From the NCBI GenBank assembly GCA_022825925.1, contig JAJDVW010000037.1, positions 1-64,000 on the forward strand: a stretch of DNA of 64,000 bases, written 5' to 3'. Positions 47,695 to 60,717 of the stretch are shown in pieces (within the stretch, counting starts at the first letter, position 1; the number at the start of each line of letters is the position of its first letter). The position numbers and the translations under genes are program-made. This stretch comes from Pseudomonadales bacterium (lineage in GTDB: Bacteria > Pseudomonadota > Gammaproteobacteria > Pseudomonadales > Azotimanducaceae). The notes under the pieces are model-generated. The model saw only the letters and a program-made list of their open reading frames with translations, was not told the origin of the DNA and made no database searches.

Positions 47695-49560
47695 TTACGT
47701 CCCGGCGAGTTCCAGCAGCAGCCGATTGACCCGGCGCACGTAGTCTCCCGGATCGCCGAGCGGCTGTCCCTCCGCCAGGCTCGCCTGGTCGAACAGCACC
47801 CTGACCAAGTCCGCGAAGCGGTCTCCATCGGCCTCGCCCTCGAGCTTCTCGACCAGGGGATGCCCGGGATTGATCTCGAAGTGGGGCTTGCTCTCCGGAA
47901 GCTGCTGGCCCGTCGCTTCCATGATGCGCCGCATCTGCGCCCCCACGTCGCCCTCGGCGAGCACGAGGCAGGCCGGCGAGTCCGTCAGGCGCACCGAACG
48001 CCGCACGCTCTCGACGCGGTCCTCGAGCACGTCCGCGATGCGCTTGCAGAACGCGTCGTCCGCGTCCGGTTCGTCCTCGGGGACACCCCCGGGCAGGTCG
48101 AGGTCGCCGCGCGAGACGTCCGCGAGGGGCTTGCCGTCGAACTCCTGCACGAACGACATGAACCACTCGTCGATGCGGTCCGACAGCAGCAGCACCTCGA
48201 TGTTCCGCTGCCGGAACACCTCGAGGTGCGGACTCTGGCGCGCCGCCGCCAGGCTGTCGGCGACGAGGTAGTAGATGCTCTTCTGGTCGTCCCGCATGCG
48301 GCCGACGTAGTCCTCGAGCGATACGCGCTGGGCGTTCTCGTCGTCGGCGGTGGTGGTGAAGCGCAGCAGCTTCATGACCGCCTCGCGGTTGGTGAAGTCC
48401 TCGGCGACGCCCTCCTTCAGCACCTGGCCGAACTCGTCCCAGAACGTCGCGTAGTCGTCGCCCTCGAGCTTCGACAGCATGTCGAGGACGCGTTTCGCGA
48501 GCGCGCTTCGGATGGTCCGGACAGAGGCGTCCTCCTGCAGGATCTCGCGGGAGACGTTGAGCGGCAGGTCGCTGCTGTCGACGATGCCGCGCACGAAGCG
48601 CAGGTACAGGGGCAGGAACTGCTCCGCCTCGTCCATGATGAACACGCGCCGCACGTAGAGCTTGAGCCCCCGCGGAGACTCGCGGTTCCACAGGTCGAAC
48701 GGCGCGCGGCGCGGCACGAACAGGAGGCTCGTGTACTCGAGCTTGCCCTCGACCCGGTTGTGGCTCCAGGCGAGCGGGTCCTCGTAGTCGTGGGAGACGT
48801 GCTTGTAGAACTCCCGGTACTCGTCGTCGCCGACCTCGCTGCGCGAACGGGTCCACAGGGCGGTCGCGGCGTTGACGGTCTCGTCTTCCGGGCCCGCGTC
48901 GTCGCCTTCCTCTCCGTCCTGGCCGTCCGCGGCCTCGCCCGCCATCACCACCGGCACGGCGATGTGGTCGGAGTACTTGCGCACGACGTTGCGCAGCCGG
49001 AACGCCTCGGCGAACTCGTGGGCGTCGCTCGTGAGCCTCAGCACGACGGACGTGCCCCGGTCGGCCTCCGCCTTCTCCACGGTGAACTCGTCCTCGCCGC
49101 TCGAGGTCCAGCGGGTGCCCGTCTCCGTGCCCGCCTTGCGGGTCAGCACCGTCACCTCGTCCGCGACCATGAACGCGCTGTAGAAGCCGACGCCGAACTG
49201 CCCGATGAGCTGCCCGTCCTTCTGCTGGTCCCCGGTGAGCGACCCGAAGAACTCCGCCGTCCCCGAACGCGCGATCGTGCCGAGGTTCTCGACCACCTCC
49301 TCACGGGTCATGCCGATGCCGTTGTCGGCCACCGTGAGCGTCTTTTCGTCGGCGTCGAAAGCGATCCGGATGCGCAACTCCGGGTCGTCGGCAAGCAGGC
49401 CGTCGTCCGACAGCGCCGCGAAGCGCAGCCGGTCGATGGCGTCCGACGCGTTCGAGATGAGTTCCCGCAGGAAGATCTCCCGGTTCGAGTACAGGGAGTG
49501 CACCATCAGGTGCAGCAGTTGCTTCGCTTCCGTCTGGAAGCCCAGGGTTTCGGCTGTCAT
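47695..49560 (-). CDS. htpG: Chaperone HtpG (bacterial Hsp90)
   Basis: 621 residues (E. coli 624). GHKL ATPase domain with [15 protein letters not shown] (about 30-44), [13 protein letters not shown], and [15 protein letters not shown]. Middle domain [13 protein letters not shown] and [19 protein letters not shown]. The C-terminal dimerisation region is complete. An acidic linker of about 15 residues ([17 protein letters not shown]) follows the N-domain. ATG 49560 is the start ([15 protein letters not shown]), and a sigma-32-like promoter lies just upstream, so it is probably heat-induced. Confidence 0.97.
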   Translation of the reverse strand: MTAETLGFQTEAKQLLHLMVHSLYSNREIFLRELISNASDAIDRLRFAALSDDGLLADDPELRIRIAFDADEKTLTVADNGIGMTREEVVENLGTIARSGTAEFFGSLTGDQQKDGQLIGQFGVGFYSAFMVADEVTVLTRKAGTETGTRWTSSGEDEFTVEKAEADRGTSVVLRLTSDAHEFAEAFRLRNVVRKYSDHIAVPVVMAGEAADGQDGEEGDDAGPEDETVNAATALWTRSRSEVGDDEYREFYKHVSHDYEDPLAWSHNRVEGKLEYTSLLFVPRRAPFDLWNRESPRGLKLYVRRVFIMDEAEQFLPLYLRFVRGIVDSSDLPLNVSREILQEDASVRTIRSALAKRVLDMLSKLEGDDYATFWDEFGQVLKEGVAEDFTNREAVMKLLRFTTTADDENAQRVSLEDYVGRMRDDQKSIYYLVADSLAAARQSPHLEVFRQRNIEVLLLSDRIDEWFMSFVQEFDGKPLADVSRGDLDLPGGVPEDEPDADDAFCKRIADVLEDRVESVRRSVRLTDSPACLVLAEGDVGAQMRRIMEATGQQLPESKPHFEINPGHPLVEKLEGEADGDRFADLVRVLFDQASLAEGQPLGDPGDYVRRVNRLLLELAGT

Positions 49561-49596
49561 CTTTCCTCGACGCGGGCGACCAAGGGGCTTGCCCGT

Positions 49597-49625
49597 ACAT
49601 GGTGGCGGGCCCACACGGTTTCAAG
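49597..49625 (-). promoter_or_regulatory. Heat-shock (sigma-32-type) promoter of htpG
   Basis: Minus strand: CTTGAAA (49625-49619), 14-bp spacer, CACCATGT (49604-49597). The known consensus is CTTGAAA and CCCCATnT; the -35 is perfect and the -10 differs at one position. It predicts a leader of about 30 bases to the htpG ATG at 49560. Confidence 0.7.
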
Positions 49626-49719
49626 CGCGCCAATCGTTCCCGCTTCGTTCGCGCTTCGTTCCCGCCGGGAGGATTCGCCTCGCGGCCGGCCGACTCCAGG
49701 GCCCGGCCGGCGGCGACCG

Positions 49720-51270
49720 TCAAGCCGTGGCGTGCTCGAACGCCACCACGTTGCGCGACGCGCTGCTGAACTCGACGCCCACCAGGTGGACGCCCACGCC
49801 GGGCGCGCGGTACTTGTCCGCGTAACCCCGATCCCTGAGTTGCCTCATCGCGCCGCCCTCGCCGGCCTGCTCCACCACCTTGAACTCGAACACGTACACC
49901 CGGCCCTCGAAACGCACCGCCATGTCGAGGCGGCCGTGGCTCGTACTCTCCTCGACCGCCACGTCGAGGCCCAGCGCGGCGAAGTGCGAGTAGAAGACGC
50001 TCGCGTAGTAGCCCTCGAAGTTGGCGATGTCGTTGTTCGTGTACCACTCGTACGGGATGCTCGCGAAGAACGACCGGAACAGCGCCTCGAGGCCGGGGAG
50101 GTCGTTCTCCTTGAGCAGATCGTAGAGGCGGTCGGTGTTGCGCATCCGAGCCGCGTCGTTGCGCACCCAGTGGCGCAGCAGCGACTCGTTGAGGCCCAGG
50201 CGCACCTCCCGGTTCGGGTAGCCGAGGCGGTAGCTGGTCCGCGCGCCGCGCCGTTCCTCGCCCTGGATGGTCAGGTAGCCGGTCTGGAACAGCAGCGCCT
50301 CGGTGCCGATCGCGCCGACGTCGAAGGCCGACAGCAGTTCCTCCGTGCCGCGCATGCCGTCGAGGTCCACCGAACGCACCCGCCGTTCGGCGAGGAGGTC
50401 CACCAGGAACCGCGGCGAGCCGGTTTCGAACCAGTGCGCCTTGAACTCCCGGTTGCGGAACAGCAGGAGGATGTCGAACGGGTTGTACACCCTCTCATCG
50501 CCGAGCCAGGAGTAGCCGTTGTACCAGTCTCGGATCTCGTCCCGGTCGAGGCCCGGCAACTCGGGCGCGAACACCTCGTCGAGGTCCGCCTCCGTGTAGC
50601 CGCAGATCGACGAGTAGCGGGGCTCGACCGTGATGTCCGTGAGGTTGTTCAGCCCCGAGAACAGGCTCACCTTGCTGAACTTGCTCACGCCGGTGATGAA
50701 GCTGAAGCGGATGTGCGCGTCACAGTCCTTGACCACGGCGTACAGGCCCCGGAGATAGTCGCGGTTCCCGCGCGCCACCTCCGGCGCGTCCAGCGCGTCG
50801 AGGATCGGCTTGTCGTACTCGTCGATCAGCACCACCACGCGCCGGCCCGAGCGCTCGTGCAGGGTGCGGATCAGGTAGCGCAGACGCCCGGCGTCCGACG
50901 CGGCGGCCGGATCGGCGATGCCGGCCGCGTCCTCCATCTCGCGCAGGCGGTCACCCACTTCCGCGCGCAGGTCCCCGTCGCCCGCGAAGTGCCCGCTGCC
51001 GAAGCTCACGCGGACGACCGGATGGCGCACCGACCAGTCCCACCGGCCGTGGATGGCGAGGCCCCGGAACAGTTCCTCGCTGCCCTCGAACAGCTCCTTC
51101 AGCGTGTCCAGGAACAGGCTCTTGCCGAACCGTCGCGGGCGCGAGAGGAAGAAGTGCGTTCCGTCGCCGAGCAGGCGTTCGACGGACGGCGTCTTGTCGA
51201 CGTAGTAGGCGTCGTCCTCCCGTATCTTGCGGAAGGTCTGGATGCCGATGGGAAGGCTGCGGCGTTCCAT
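49720..51270 (-). CDS. AAA-ATPase / PD-(D/E)XK nuclease-like protein (DUF1703 type)
   Basis: 516 residues. N-terminal AAA-like ATPase with Walker A in FLSRPRRFGKSLFLDTLKEL (about 41-60) and Walker B VVVLIDEYDKPILDA (about 145-159). The C-terminal PD-(D/E)XK-like domain shows GRLDMAVRFEGRVYVFEFKV (about 450-469), with the D...ExK residues in place. The combination (PF09820 plus PF08011 type) is a mobile accessory family with many copies in some bacteria; its role is not known. It sits between sucD and htpG on the same strand, in clear contrast to the housekeeping genes around it. Confidence 0.88.
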   Translation of the reverse strand: MERRSLPIGIQTFRKIREDDAYYVDKTPSVERLLGDGTHFFLSRPRRFGKSLFLDTLKELFEGSEELFRGLAIHGRWDWSVRHPVVRVSFGSGHFAGDGDLRAEVGDRLREMEDAAGIADPAAASDAGRLRYLIRTLHERSGRRVVVLIDEYDKPILDALDAPEVARGNRDYLRGLYAVVKDCDAHIRFSFITGVSKFSKVSLFSGLNNLTDITVEPRYSSICGYTEADLDEVFAPELPGLDRDEIRDWYNGYSWLGDERVYNPFDILLLFRNREFKAHWFETGSPRFLVDLLAERRVRSVDLDGMRGTEELLSAFDVGAIGTEALLFQTGYLTIQGEERRGARTSYRLGYPNREVRLGLNESLLRHWVRNDAARMRNTDRLYDLLKENDLPGLEALFRSFFASIPYEWYTNNDIANFEGYYASVFYSHFAALGLDVAVEESTSHGRLDMAVRFEGRVYVFEFKVVEQAGEGGAMRQLRDRGYADKYRAPGVGVHLVGVEFSSASRNVVAFEHATA

Positions 51271-51361
51271 CCCCGAATCCTAGCAGGCCGCGTCATGGGA
51301 CGGCTCTCTCCATGTCGGTCCGTGCCGGTACACTCATCGCAAAACGGGCGTCTGGTCTGCC

Positions 51362-52234
51362 CTACCAGCCCGTCACCTCCGCCAGCGCCTCCCCGATCTC
51401 CGCGAGGCTGCGTACGGTACGCACGCCCGCCGCCTCGAGCGCGGCGAACTTCTCGTCCGCCGTGCCCCGCCCGCCGGCGATGATGGCCCCCGCGTGCCCC
51501 ATGCGTTTTCCGGGCGGCGCCGTCACCCCGGCGATGTAGGCGACCACGGGCTTCGAGACGCGTTCGGCGATGTACGCCGCGGCCTCTTCCTCGGCGGTCC
51601 CGCCGATCTCGCCCACCATGACGATGGCCTCGGTGTCCGGGTCCCCCTCGAACAGCTCCAGGATGTCGATGAACTGGCTGCCCGGAATCGGGTCGCCGCC
51701 GATGCCCACGCAGGTCGACTGTCCGAAACCCTGGTCCGTCGTCTGCTGGACGGCCTCGTAGGTCAGCGTGCCGGAACGCGATACCACTCCCACCCGCCCG
51801 GGGAGATGGATGTCGGCGGGCATGATGCCGATCTTGCAGGCGCCCGGGGTGATGACGCCGGGACAGTTGGGGCCGATGAGCCGCGTGTCCGTGAGGTCGA
51901 GCCGCGCCTTGACCGCGAGCATGTCGAGGGTCGGGATCCCTTCCGTGATGCAGACGATCAGCTCGATGCCGGCGTCGAGGGCCTCGAGGATCGAGTCCTT
52001 GCAGAACGGCGCCGGCACGTAGATCACAGAGGCAGTGGCGCCGGTCTCCACGACGGCCTCCCGGACGGTGTCGAACACCGGCAGCCCGAGATGGCTGGCG
52101 CCGCCCTTGCCGGGCGTCACGCCCCCGACCACGCGCGTTCCGTAGGCGATGGCCTGCTCCGAGTGGAGCGTGCCCTGGGAGCCGGTGAAGCCCTGCACCA
52201 GCACGCGGGTGTCTTGGTCGACGAGAACGCTCAT
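51362..52234 (-). CDS. sucD: Succinyl-CoA synthetase alpha subunit
   Basis: 290 residues (E. coli 289). CoA-binding Rossmann domain ([19 protein letters not shown]) and the phosphorylated histidine in [14 protein letters not shown] (about 246). Forms a complex with SucC and makes ATP or GTP in the TCA cycle. ATG 52234 overlaps the sucC stop by four bases. Last gene of the suc block. Confidence 0.97.
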   Translation of the reverse strand: MSVLVDQDTRVLVQGFTGSQGTLHSEQAIAYGTRVVGGVTPGKGGASHLGLPVFDTVREAVVETGATASVIYVPAPFCKDSILEALDAGIELIVCITEGIPTLDMLAVKARLDLTDTRLIGPNCPGVITPGACKIGIMPADIHLPGRVGVVSRSGTLTYEAVQQTTDQGFGQSTCVGIGGDPIPGSQFIDILELFEGDPDTEAIVMVGEIGGTAEEEAAAYIAERVSKPVVAYIAGVTAPPGKRMGHAGAIIAGGRGTADEKFAALEAAGVRTVRSLAEIGEALAEVTGW

Positions 52235-53400
52235 GCCGCACCTCCGGCCGCCTGGATGGCTTTCCGCGCCGCGTCGGCCAGGGAGTCCGCGGTCACCAGA
52301 TCGAGCCCGCTCGCCGCGAGCTTCTCCCCGCCGACGGCGGCGTTGTTGCCCTCGAAGCGCACCACCACCGGGACGTTCACGCCCACCTCCGTGACCGCGC
52401 CGATGATGCCGTCGGCGATGGTCGCGCAGGACACGATGCCGCCGAAGATGTTGATGAGCACGGCCCTGACGTTCTCGTCCGACAGGATGATCCGGAACGC
52501 CTCGCCGACGGCCTCCTTCGTAGCGCCGCCGCCGACGTCGAGGAAGTTGGCCGGCGTGCCGCCGTAGAGCTTCGCGAGGTCCATGGTGCCCATGGCGAGT
52601 CCGGCGCCGTTCACCATGCAGCCGATGTTGCCGTCGAGGGCCACGTAGTTGAGTCCGAACTCGTCCGCGCGCGCCTCGCGCGGGTCCTCCTGGGTCGCGT
52701 CGCGCATCCCGGCCAGATCCCGCTGCCGGTACAGGGCGTTGTTGTCGATGTTCATCTTCGCGTCGAGGCAGTGAATGCGGCCTTCCTCGGTGACCACGAG
52801 CGGGTTGATTTCGACCAGGGAGCAGTCGAGTTCATGGAAGAGCTTCACCAGCTTGACGAAGATGTCCGTGAACTCCCGCACCTGGGTCCCCGAGAGCCCG
52901 AGCCGGAACGCCATCTCGCGCCCCTGGTGGGGCTGCGCGCCCACGTACGGGTCGATGGCGGCGCGCAGGATCTTCTCCGGGGTGTCCCGGGCGACCTGCT
53001 CGATCTCGACGCCGCCCTCGGCGGACGCCATGACGACCACCCGCCTGGACGCGCGGTCCACGACCACGCCCAGGTAGAGTTCGGTCGCGATGTCCGTGCA
53101 GCCCTCGACGTAGACCTTGCCGACCGGCTGCCCTTCCGCATCGGTCTGGACCGTCACCAGGCTGCGGCCCAGGAACTCCTCGGCGAACGCCCGCACGGCG
53201 TCCTCGGAGTCCACCAGCCGGACACCCCCCGCCTTGCCGCGTCCGCCGGCATGGACCTGCACCTTGCAGACCCAGCGGTCGCCGCCGATCTCGCGGGCCG
53301 CGGCCACCGCCGCGTCGGGCGTGTCCGCGGCGTGACCCTCCGATACCGGCAGTCCGTACCGCGCGAAGAGTTCCTTCGCCTGGTATTCGTGCAGATTCAT
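52231..53400 (-). CDS. sucC: Succinyl-CoA synthetase beta subunit
   Basis: 389 residues (E. coli 388). ATP-grasp domain ([19 protein letters not shown] about 44-62), [21 protein letters not shown], and [17 protein letters not shown] near the C-terminal CoA-ligase domain. Starts at ATG 53400. An 82-base gap separates it from lpd; otherwise the suc genes are tightly packed. Confidence 0.97.
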   Translation of the reverse strand: MNLHEYQAKELFARYGLPVSEGHAADTPDAAVAAAREIGGDRWVCKVQVHAGGRGKAGGVRLVDSEDAVRAFAEEFLGRSLVTVQTDAEGQPVGKVYVEGCTDIATELYLGVVVDRASRRVVVMASAEGGVEIEQVARDTPEKILRAAIDPYVGAQPHQGREMAFRLGLSGTQVREFTDIFVKLVKLFHELDCSLVEINPLVVTEEGRIHCLDAKMNIDNNALYRQRDLAGMRDATQEDPREARADEFGLNYVALDGNIGCMVNGAGLAMGTMDLAKLYGGTPANFLDVGGGATKEAVGEAFRIILSDENVRAVLINIFGGIVSCATIADGIIGAVTEVGVNVPVVVRFEGNNAAVGGEKLAASGLDLVTADSLADAARKAIQAAGGAA

Positions 53401-53482
53401 GCGTTCTCCTCAGTGCGGGACGCGCCGCGGGCCCACTCGACGGCCCATGGTCACGCGCTCGCCCGTTACCCCTTCCCCGGAA

Positions 53483-56159
<2,677 letters not shown>

Positions 56160-56163
56160 GGGG

Positions 56164-58998
56164 TCATCCGAGCAGTGCGTCTTCCACGAGCTGTTGCTGG
56201 CGCTCGATGTGCTTGGCGAAGTATCCCGCCGCCGGGGAGGCGAACGCCACCCTCCCGGCGTACGTCAGGTACAGGTCCTGGTCGAGGCGCGTCAGCACGC
56301 GCCGCATGTGATGCTGGCTGGGATACCACGCGCCCTGGTTGGCCGGCTCTTCCTGGCACCAGATCGCGAGTTCCAGGTTGACGTAGGGGGCGATGACCTC
56401 TCCGAGTTCGGGCTCCGGGAACGGGTAAAGCTGCTCGATGCGGACGATGGCCACGCTGTCGAGACCCAGCTCGCGGCGCTTCGCGACCAGGTCGTAGTAG
56501 ACCTTCCCGCTGCACAGCACCAGGCGGTCCACGCGGCTCGGGTCGGGGACGGACGCGTCGGGGATCACCGGCTGAAAGCTGCCGTCCGAGAGGTCCTCGA
56601 GGGTCGACACCGCCTCCTTGTGCCGCAGCAGGCTCTTCGGCGTCAGCGCGACCAGCGGCTTGCGCAACGGCCGGATCACCTGGCGCCGCAGCATGTGGAA
56701 CATCTGCGCCGGGGTCGTCGGCACGCATACCTGCATGTTGTGCTGCGCGCAGAGCTGCAGGTAGCGCTCGAGGCGCGCGGACGAGTGCTCCGGTCCCTGG
56801 CCCTCGTAGCCGTGCGGCAGGAGCATCACCAGGCCGCAGAGCCGGTCCCACTTCGTCTCGCCGCTCGAGACGAACTGGTCGATCACCACCTGCGCGCCGT
56901 TGGCGAAGTCCCCGAACTGCGCCTCCCAGACGACGAGGGCGTTGGGCGTGGTCGTCGCGTAGCCGTACTCGAACGCGAGCACCGCCTCCTCGGACAGCAG
57001 CGAGTCGTAGATGTCGAAGGTCGGCGATTCCGCCAGGTGGTTGAGGGGGACGTGCCGCTTGCCGTCCTTCTGGTTGTAGACGGACGCGTGACGGTGCGAG
57101 AACGTGCCGACGCCGACGTCCTGCCCGGTCAGCCGCACGGGATGGTCCTCGTCGAGCAGCGTCGCGTACGCCATCATCTCGCCGAAGCCCCAGTTCACCG
57201 GGGCGGCCCCCGCCGCCATCCTGCGCCGGTCGTCGAAGATGCGCTGTACCTGGCGATGCAGCACGAAGCCCTCCGGCGTGCGGTTCGCGAGCTCCGCGAG
57301 TTCCTTCAGGCGGTTGCGGTCGAAGCGGGTGTCCGCCGGCGTGGTCCACTCGTGGCCCAGGTAGGGCCGCCAGTTCACGAACAGTTCGACGCTCGGCTCG
57401 TGCACGAGGCTCAGGGCGACGTGCTCCCCGGAGTCGAGCGCGTCCCGGTAGCGCTCGGTCGAGTCGTCCACCTCCGCCTGCGTCACGACGCCTTCGGCCA
57501 CCAGGCGGTCCGCGTAGATGGTGCGCGTCGTCGGGTGGGAGTGGATCGCGTGGTACATCAGCGGCTGCGTCTTCATCGGCTCCTCGGTTTCGTTGTGACC
57601 GCGGCGGCGGTAGCAGACGAGATCGATGACGACGTCCTTGCGGAACTGCATGCGGTAGTCGACGGCGAGCTGCGTGACGAACAGCACCGCTTCGGGATCG
57701 TCCGCGTTCACGTGGAAGATCGGAGCGCGCACCATCTTCGCGACTTCCGAGCAGTACTCGGTCGAGCGCGCGTCGTCGACGCGGTTCGTCGTGAAGCCGA
57801 TCTGGTTGTTCACGATGACGTGCAGCGTGCCGCCGGTGTGGTAGCCGCGGGTCTGGGACATCTGGAACGTCTCCATGACCACGCCCTGCCCCGCGAAGGC
57901 CGCGTCCCCGTGGATCACGACCGGGACCACCAGGCTGCCGGTGTAGTCGCGCCGCCGGTCCTGCCGCGCCCGCACGGAGCCCTCCACCACCGGCGAGACG
58001 ATCTCGAGGTGCGACGGGTTGAACGCGAGCGCGACGTGCATCTCGCCCCCCGGGGTCTCCACGTTGGACGAGAACCCCTGGTGGTACTTCACGTCGCCCA
58101 TCCCGGTGCCGACGACCCGCCCCTCGAACTCGTCGAACAGGTCGCCCGGGTCCTTGCCGAGGATGTTCACGAGCACGTTCAGCCGGCCGCGGTGGGCCAT
58201 GCCGATGACCGTCTCCACGACGCCGTGGGAGCCGGTGCGCTGCAGCATCTCGTGCAGCATGGGAATGAGGCTCTCCGCCCCTTCGAGCCCGAAACGCTTC
58301 GTGCCCGGATATCTCGCGTGCAGGTATTTCTCGAGGCCCTCGGCCGCGGTCAGGCGCCCGAGGATGCCGCGCCGCGTCTCCGCGCCGAACTGCGGACTCG
58401 AGCGCACGCTCTCCAGGCGTTGCCGCACCCACAACTGCTCCTCGGCGTCGGTGATGTGCATGTACTCCGCTGCCACCGGTCCGCAATAGGTCCGCTCCAG
58501 GGCGTCCACGATGCTGCGCAGCGGCGCCTGCCCTTCCTCGAAGAAGTGCGCGGTGCCGGTATGAAACCCCACGTCGAGGTCCGCATCGGTCAGGTGGTGG
58601 TAACCGAGGTCGAGTTCCGGGGCGGGGCGCCGTTCCCACATGCCGAGCGGGTCGAGCCGCGCGCGGCGGTGGCCGCGGTGGCGGTACGCGCTGATCAGCT
58701 CCAGCACGCGCACCTGCCGACGCTCGTGCTCCGAGCTGATCGCGGTGCTGACCCGTTCCGGGCGCGCCTTCAGGCGATTGCGCCCGAGCCTCTCGAAGTG
58801 CTCGACGATGGCGCCGTGGGGCACGTCGCCGGTCTGCACGCCCTCGACGCGGGGCAGCTTGTCGAAGTAGCTGCGCCATTCCTCGCCGATGGCGTTCGGG
58901 TCTTCCAGGAAGCGCTCGTAGATCGCCTCGACGTAGGCGGCGTTGCCCCCGGACAGGTGGCTGCTCCTGCGCATCCTGTCGAGAAAGGAATCTGTCAT
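56164..58998 (-). CDS. sucA: 2-oxoglutarate dehydrogenase E1 component
   Basis: 944 residues (E. coli 933). Thiamine-diphosphate enzyme. [36 protein letters not shown] and [12 protein letters not shown] are the characteristic TPP and substrate segments; [13 protein letters not shown] follows. N-terminal [19 protein letters not shown] is the complex-assembly region. ATG 58998 is the start; the track ORF's 159 extra residues run under the divergent methyltransferase gene. First gene of the suc block. In other genomes sdhB lies directly upstream; here about 1.7 kb of inserted DNA intervenes. Confidence 0.97.
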   Translation of the reverse strand: MTDSFLDRMRRSSHLSGGNAAYVEAIYERFLEDPNAIGEEWRSYFDKLPRVEGVQTGDVPHGAIVEHFERLGRNRLKARPERVSTAISSEHERRQVRVLELISAYRHRGHRRARLDPLGMWERRPAPELDLGYHHLTDADLDVGFHTGTAHFFEEGQAPLRSIVDALERTYCGPVAAEYMHITDAEEQLWVRQRLESVRSSPQFGAETRRGILGRLTAAEGLEKYLHARYPGTKRFGLEGAESLIPMLHEMLQRTGSHGVVETVIGMAHRGRLNVLVNILGKDPGDLFDEFEGRVVGTGMGDVKYHQGFSSNVETPGGEMHVALAFNPSHLEIVSPVVEGSVRARQDRRRDYTGSLVVPVVIHGDAAFAGQGVVMETFQMSQTRGYHTGGTLHVIVNNQIGFTTNRVDDARSTEYCSEVAKMVRAPIFHVNADDPEAVLFVTQLAVDYRMQFRKDVVIDLVCYRRRGHNETEEPMKTQPLMYHAIHSHPTTRTIYADRLVAEGVVTQAEVDDSTERYRDALDSGEHVALSLVHEPSVELFVNWRPYLGHEWTTPADTRFDRNRLKELAELANRTPEGFVLHRQVQRIFDDRRRMAAGAAPVNWGFGEMMAYATLLDEDHPVRLTGQDVGVGTFSHRHASVYNQKDGKRHVPLNHLAESPTFDIYDSLLSEEAVLAFEYGYATTTPNALVVWEAQFGDFANGAQVVIDQFVSSGETKWDRLCGLVMLLPHGYEGQGPEHSSARLERYLQLCAQHNMQVCVPTTPAQMFHMLRRQVIRPLRKPLVALTPKSLLRHKEAVSTLEDLSDGSFQPVIPDASVPDPSRVDRLVLCSGKVYYDLVAKRRELGLDSVAIVRIEQLYPFPEPELGEVIAPYVNLELAIWCQEEPANQGAWYPSQHHMRRVLTRLDQDLYLTYAGRVAFASPAAGYFAKHIERQQQLVEDALLG

Positions 58999-59053
58999 CC
59001 AGCTTGGCCTGAACTGAGCGCGGTCAAGGCTACCAAAAGAGCCGGGACGAGCG

Positions 59054-59082
59054 TTGACGCCGGAATCCCTGCTGCGTAGGCT
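59054..59082 (+). promoter_or_regulatory. Candidate promoter of the DNA methyltransferase gene
   Basis: TTGACG (59054-59059), 17-bp spacer, TAGGCT (59077-59082). The -35 hexamer is also the TTG from which the track starts its ORF, which argues for a translation start further downstream. Confidence 0.5.
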
Positions 59083-59221
59083 CCGGCGCACCGGGGTGGC
59101 AGCCTCAGAATTCGAGGCTGGTTCACCCCACTCTCGTGGGAAGCGCCCGCCCTTGGCAACGGAAACCGATCGTCCGGAAACACAATCCGAGACCGTTGCG
59201 ACTCCCGAGACACCCACCGGC

Positions 59222-60316
59222 ATGGACGAGGTGACGCCGCGATACCGCGATCTTTTCGGCGTGACCGCCCCCCCGCCTCGCCACGACGTCTCGCCTCTGC
59301 GGGAGGGATCGTTTGAACTTGACCTTGAAGCCCCCCCGCCCCCGGAGACGCCCTTCAGGCGAATCGATGACAAGGGGCACCGGCTCGGTTCGATCTCAGA
59401 TTCACTCCTCGTTTGCGGCGACGCGCAGCGCTCGCTCCGGCGGCTACCCGACGAGTCCGTGCAGACGGTGGTCACGTCTCCTCCCTATTGGTCGTTACGC
59501 GACTACCGCGTGCCCGACCAGACGGGACGTGACGAATCTCTCCAGACCTATGTTCGGCGCATCGTCGAAGCCCTGGACGAGCTCAGGCGTGTGCTGCGCC
59601 CGGATGGGACCGTTTGGCTGAACGTCGGGGACTCCTATACCTCCGGCAATCGTCGCTACCGAGCCCCTGACCGCAAGAACCGTGCCCGTGCGATGCACGT
59701 TCGCCCAACCACTCCGGCGGGACTGAAACCGAAGGATTTGATTGGCGTCCCCTGGCGTCTCGCCTTCGCTCTGCAGGATGCGGGCTGGTGGCTGCGCTCC
59801 GAGGTCATCTGGCACAAGCCCAACGCCCATCCCGAATCAGTGGGCGACCGCCCCACCAAGGCCCACGAAACCATCTTCCTCCTGTCGAAGGCGCAGAGCT
59901 ACTATTACGACATTGATGCGCTACGAGGCCCAAACGGTCGTCGTCTGAGAGATGTTTGGGAGATCGCAACGGAACCGCTGAAGCGCGGGGAGAGCGTCCC
60001 GGACGATCATCCGGCAATGATGCCCTTGTCCCTGGCCCGCCGATGCGTCGCAATCACCAGCCGGCCGGACGGCGTTGTCCTCGATCCCTATGCTGGCTCC
60101 GGCACTACCCTGCTCGCCGCGAAACAACTGGGACGTCGCTGGGTGGGAATCGAGCTCAATCCCGAGTTCGTCGACATGATCGCGCGTCGGATCGCCCTGC
60201 CAAGCTCACCGAGGCCGCTTGGATCCAAGACGCCCGCAGGGCAAGCGACCGTAGACACCACACGCTGCAACTCTTCCGAGAATATCGGCGGGCCGTGGGC
60301 GCCATCGTCATGCTGA
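59222..60316 (+). CDS. Site-specific DNA methyltransferase (N4-cytosine/N6-adenine, beta class)
   Basis: 364 residues from ATG 59222. Catalytic motif TSPPYWSLRDYR comes first and the SAM-binding motif LDPYAGSGTTLLAAKQLGRR (motif I) near the C-terminus, the order of beta-class enzymes; TSPPYW is typical of N4-cytosine methylases. RPDGTVWLNVGDSY and SEVIWHKPNAHPESV are further family segments. The target is unknown. It lies opposite in direction to sdh and suc. The base composition is noticeably less GC-rich than its neighbours, consistent with transfer. The last 40 residues (after MIARRI) look like out-of-frame translation over the following fragment. The start could be earlier (GTG 59096). 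Confidence 0.85.
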   Translation: MDEVTPRYRDLFGVTAPPPRHDVSPLREGSFELDLEAPPPPETPFRRIDDKGHRLGSISDSLLVCGDAQRSLRRLPDESVQTVVTSPPYWSLRDYRVPDQTGRDESLQTYVRRIVEALDELRRVLRPDGTVWLNVGDSYTSGNRRYRAPDRKNRARAMHVRPTTPAGLKPKDLIGVPWRLAFALQDAGWWLRSEVIWHKPNAHPESVGDRPTKAHETIFLLSKAQSYYYDIDALRGPNGRRLRDVWEIATEPLKRGESVPDDHPAMMPLSLARRCVAITSRPDGVVLDPYAGSGTTLLAAKQLGRRWVGIELNPEFVDMIARRIALPSSPRPLGSKTPAGQATVDTTRCNSSENIGGPWAPSSC

Positions 60317-60567
60317 GGGCCTTTCGGGATGGCGACAACGAAACCCCGAAGCGCTACCAGTTGCTCGAAGTGCCCGTCAGCATCTTCTCGTCGATCCAGC
60401 ATGCCCCACTCAGCGAGTTCAGGAATGACGCTCCCGTAATACCCTGCCGGGCGGCCGACGGCACGTTACTGGCGCGTGTTGCCCTTGATCGCTCCGACGC
60501 GAAAGTGACGGTTCGCAGCATCCGGCTGGCGTCGTGCATCCTGCATGCCGAGTGGATCCGACCGTAG
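60193..60567 (+). pseudogene. 5'-truncated ORF after the methyltransferase, possibly a restriction endonuclease remnant
   Basis: This frame overlaps the methyltransferase 3' end and continues past its stop. It encodes KLTEAAWIQDARRASDRR, then YQLLEVPVSIFSSIQ, then ARVALDRSDAKVTVRSIRLA and ends in LHAEWIRP, a coherent protein-like sequence, with no start codon at the beginning. I infer a gene whose 5' part was lost when it became fused to the methyltransferase end. A cognate endonuclease is the obvious candidate from position, but I recognise no catalytic motif. Confidence 0.45.
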
Positions 60568-60717
60568 CCAATCGCGTGCCCGCGTGACTTCACGGAGGCC
60601 GCCCGGCACCGCGTGCCCCTGGTGAAGCCACCTCTGCCGGTCGTCCAAGCCAGCGACCGTGCGAGTGCCGATCATGCGGCCACCGCGCACGCGGCAAGGC
60701 GGTCGCCGGCGCGCAGA

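Noticed and set aside
60466-60690. 74-codon minus-strand ORF between the methyltransferase remnant and sdhB
   Set aside because: It overlaps the better-looking plus-strand fragment, has no ribosome-binding site, and its translation resembles no protein family.
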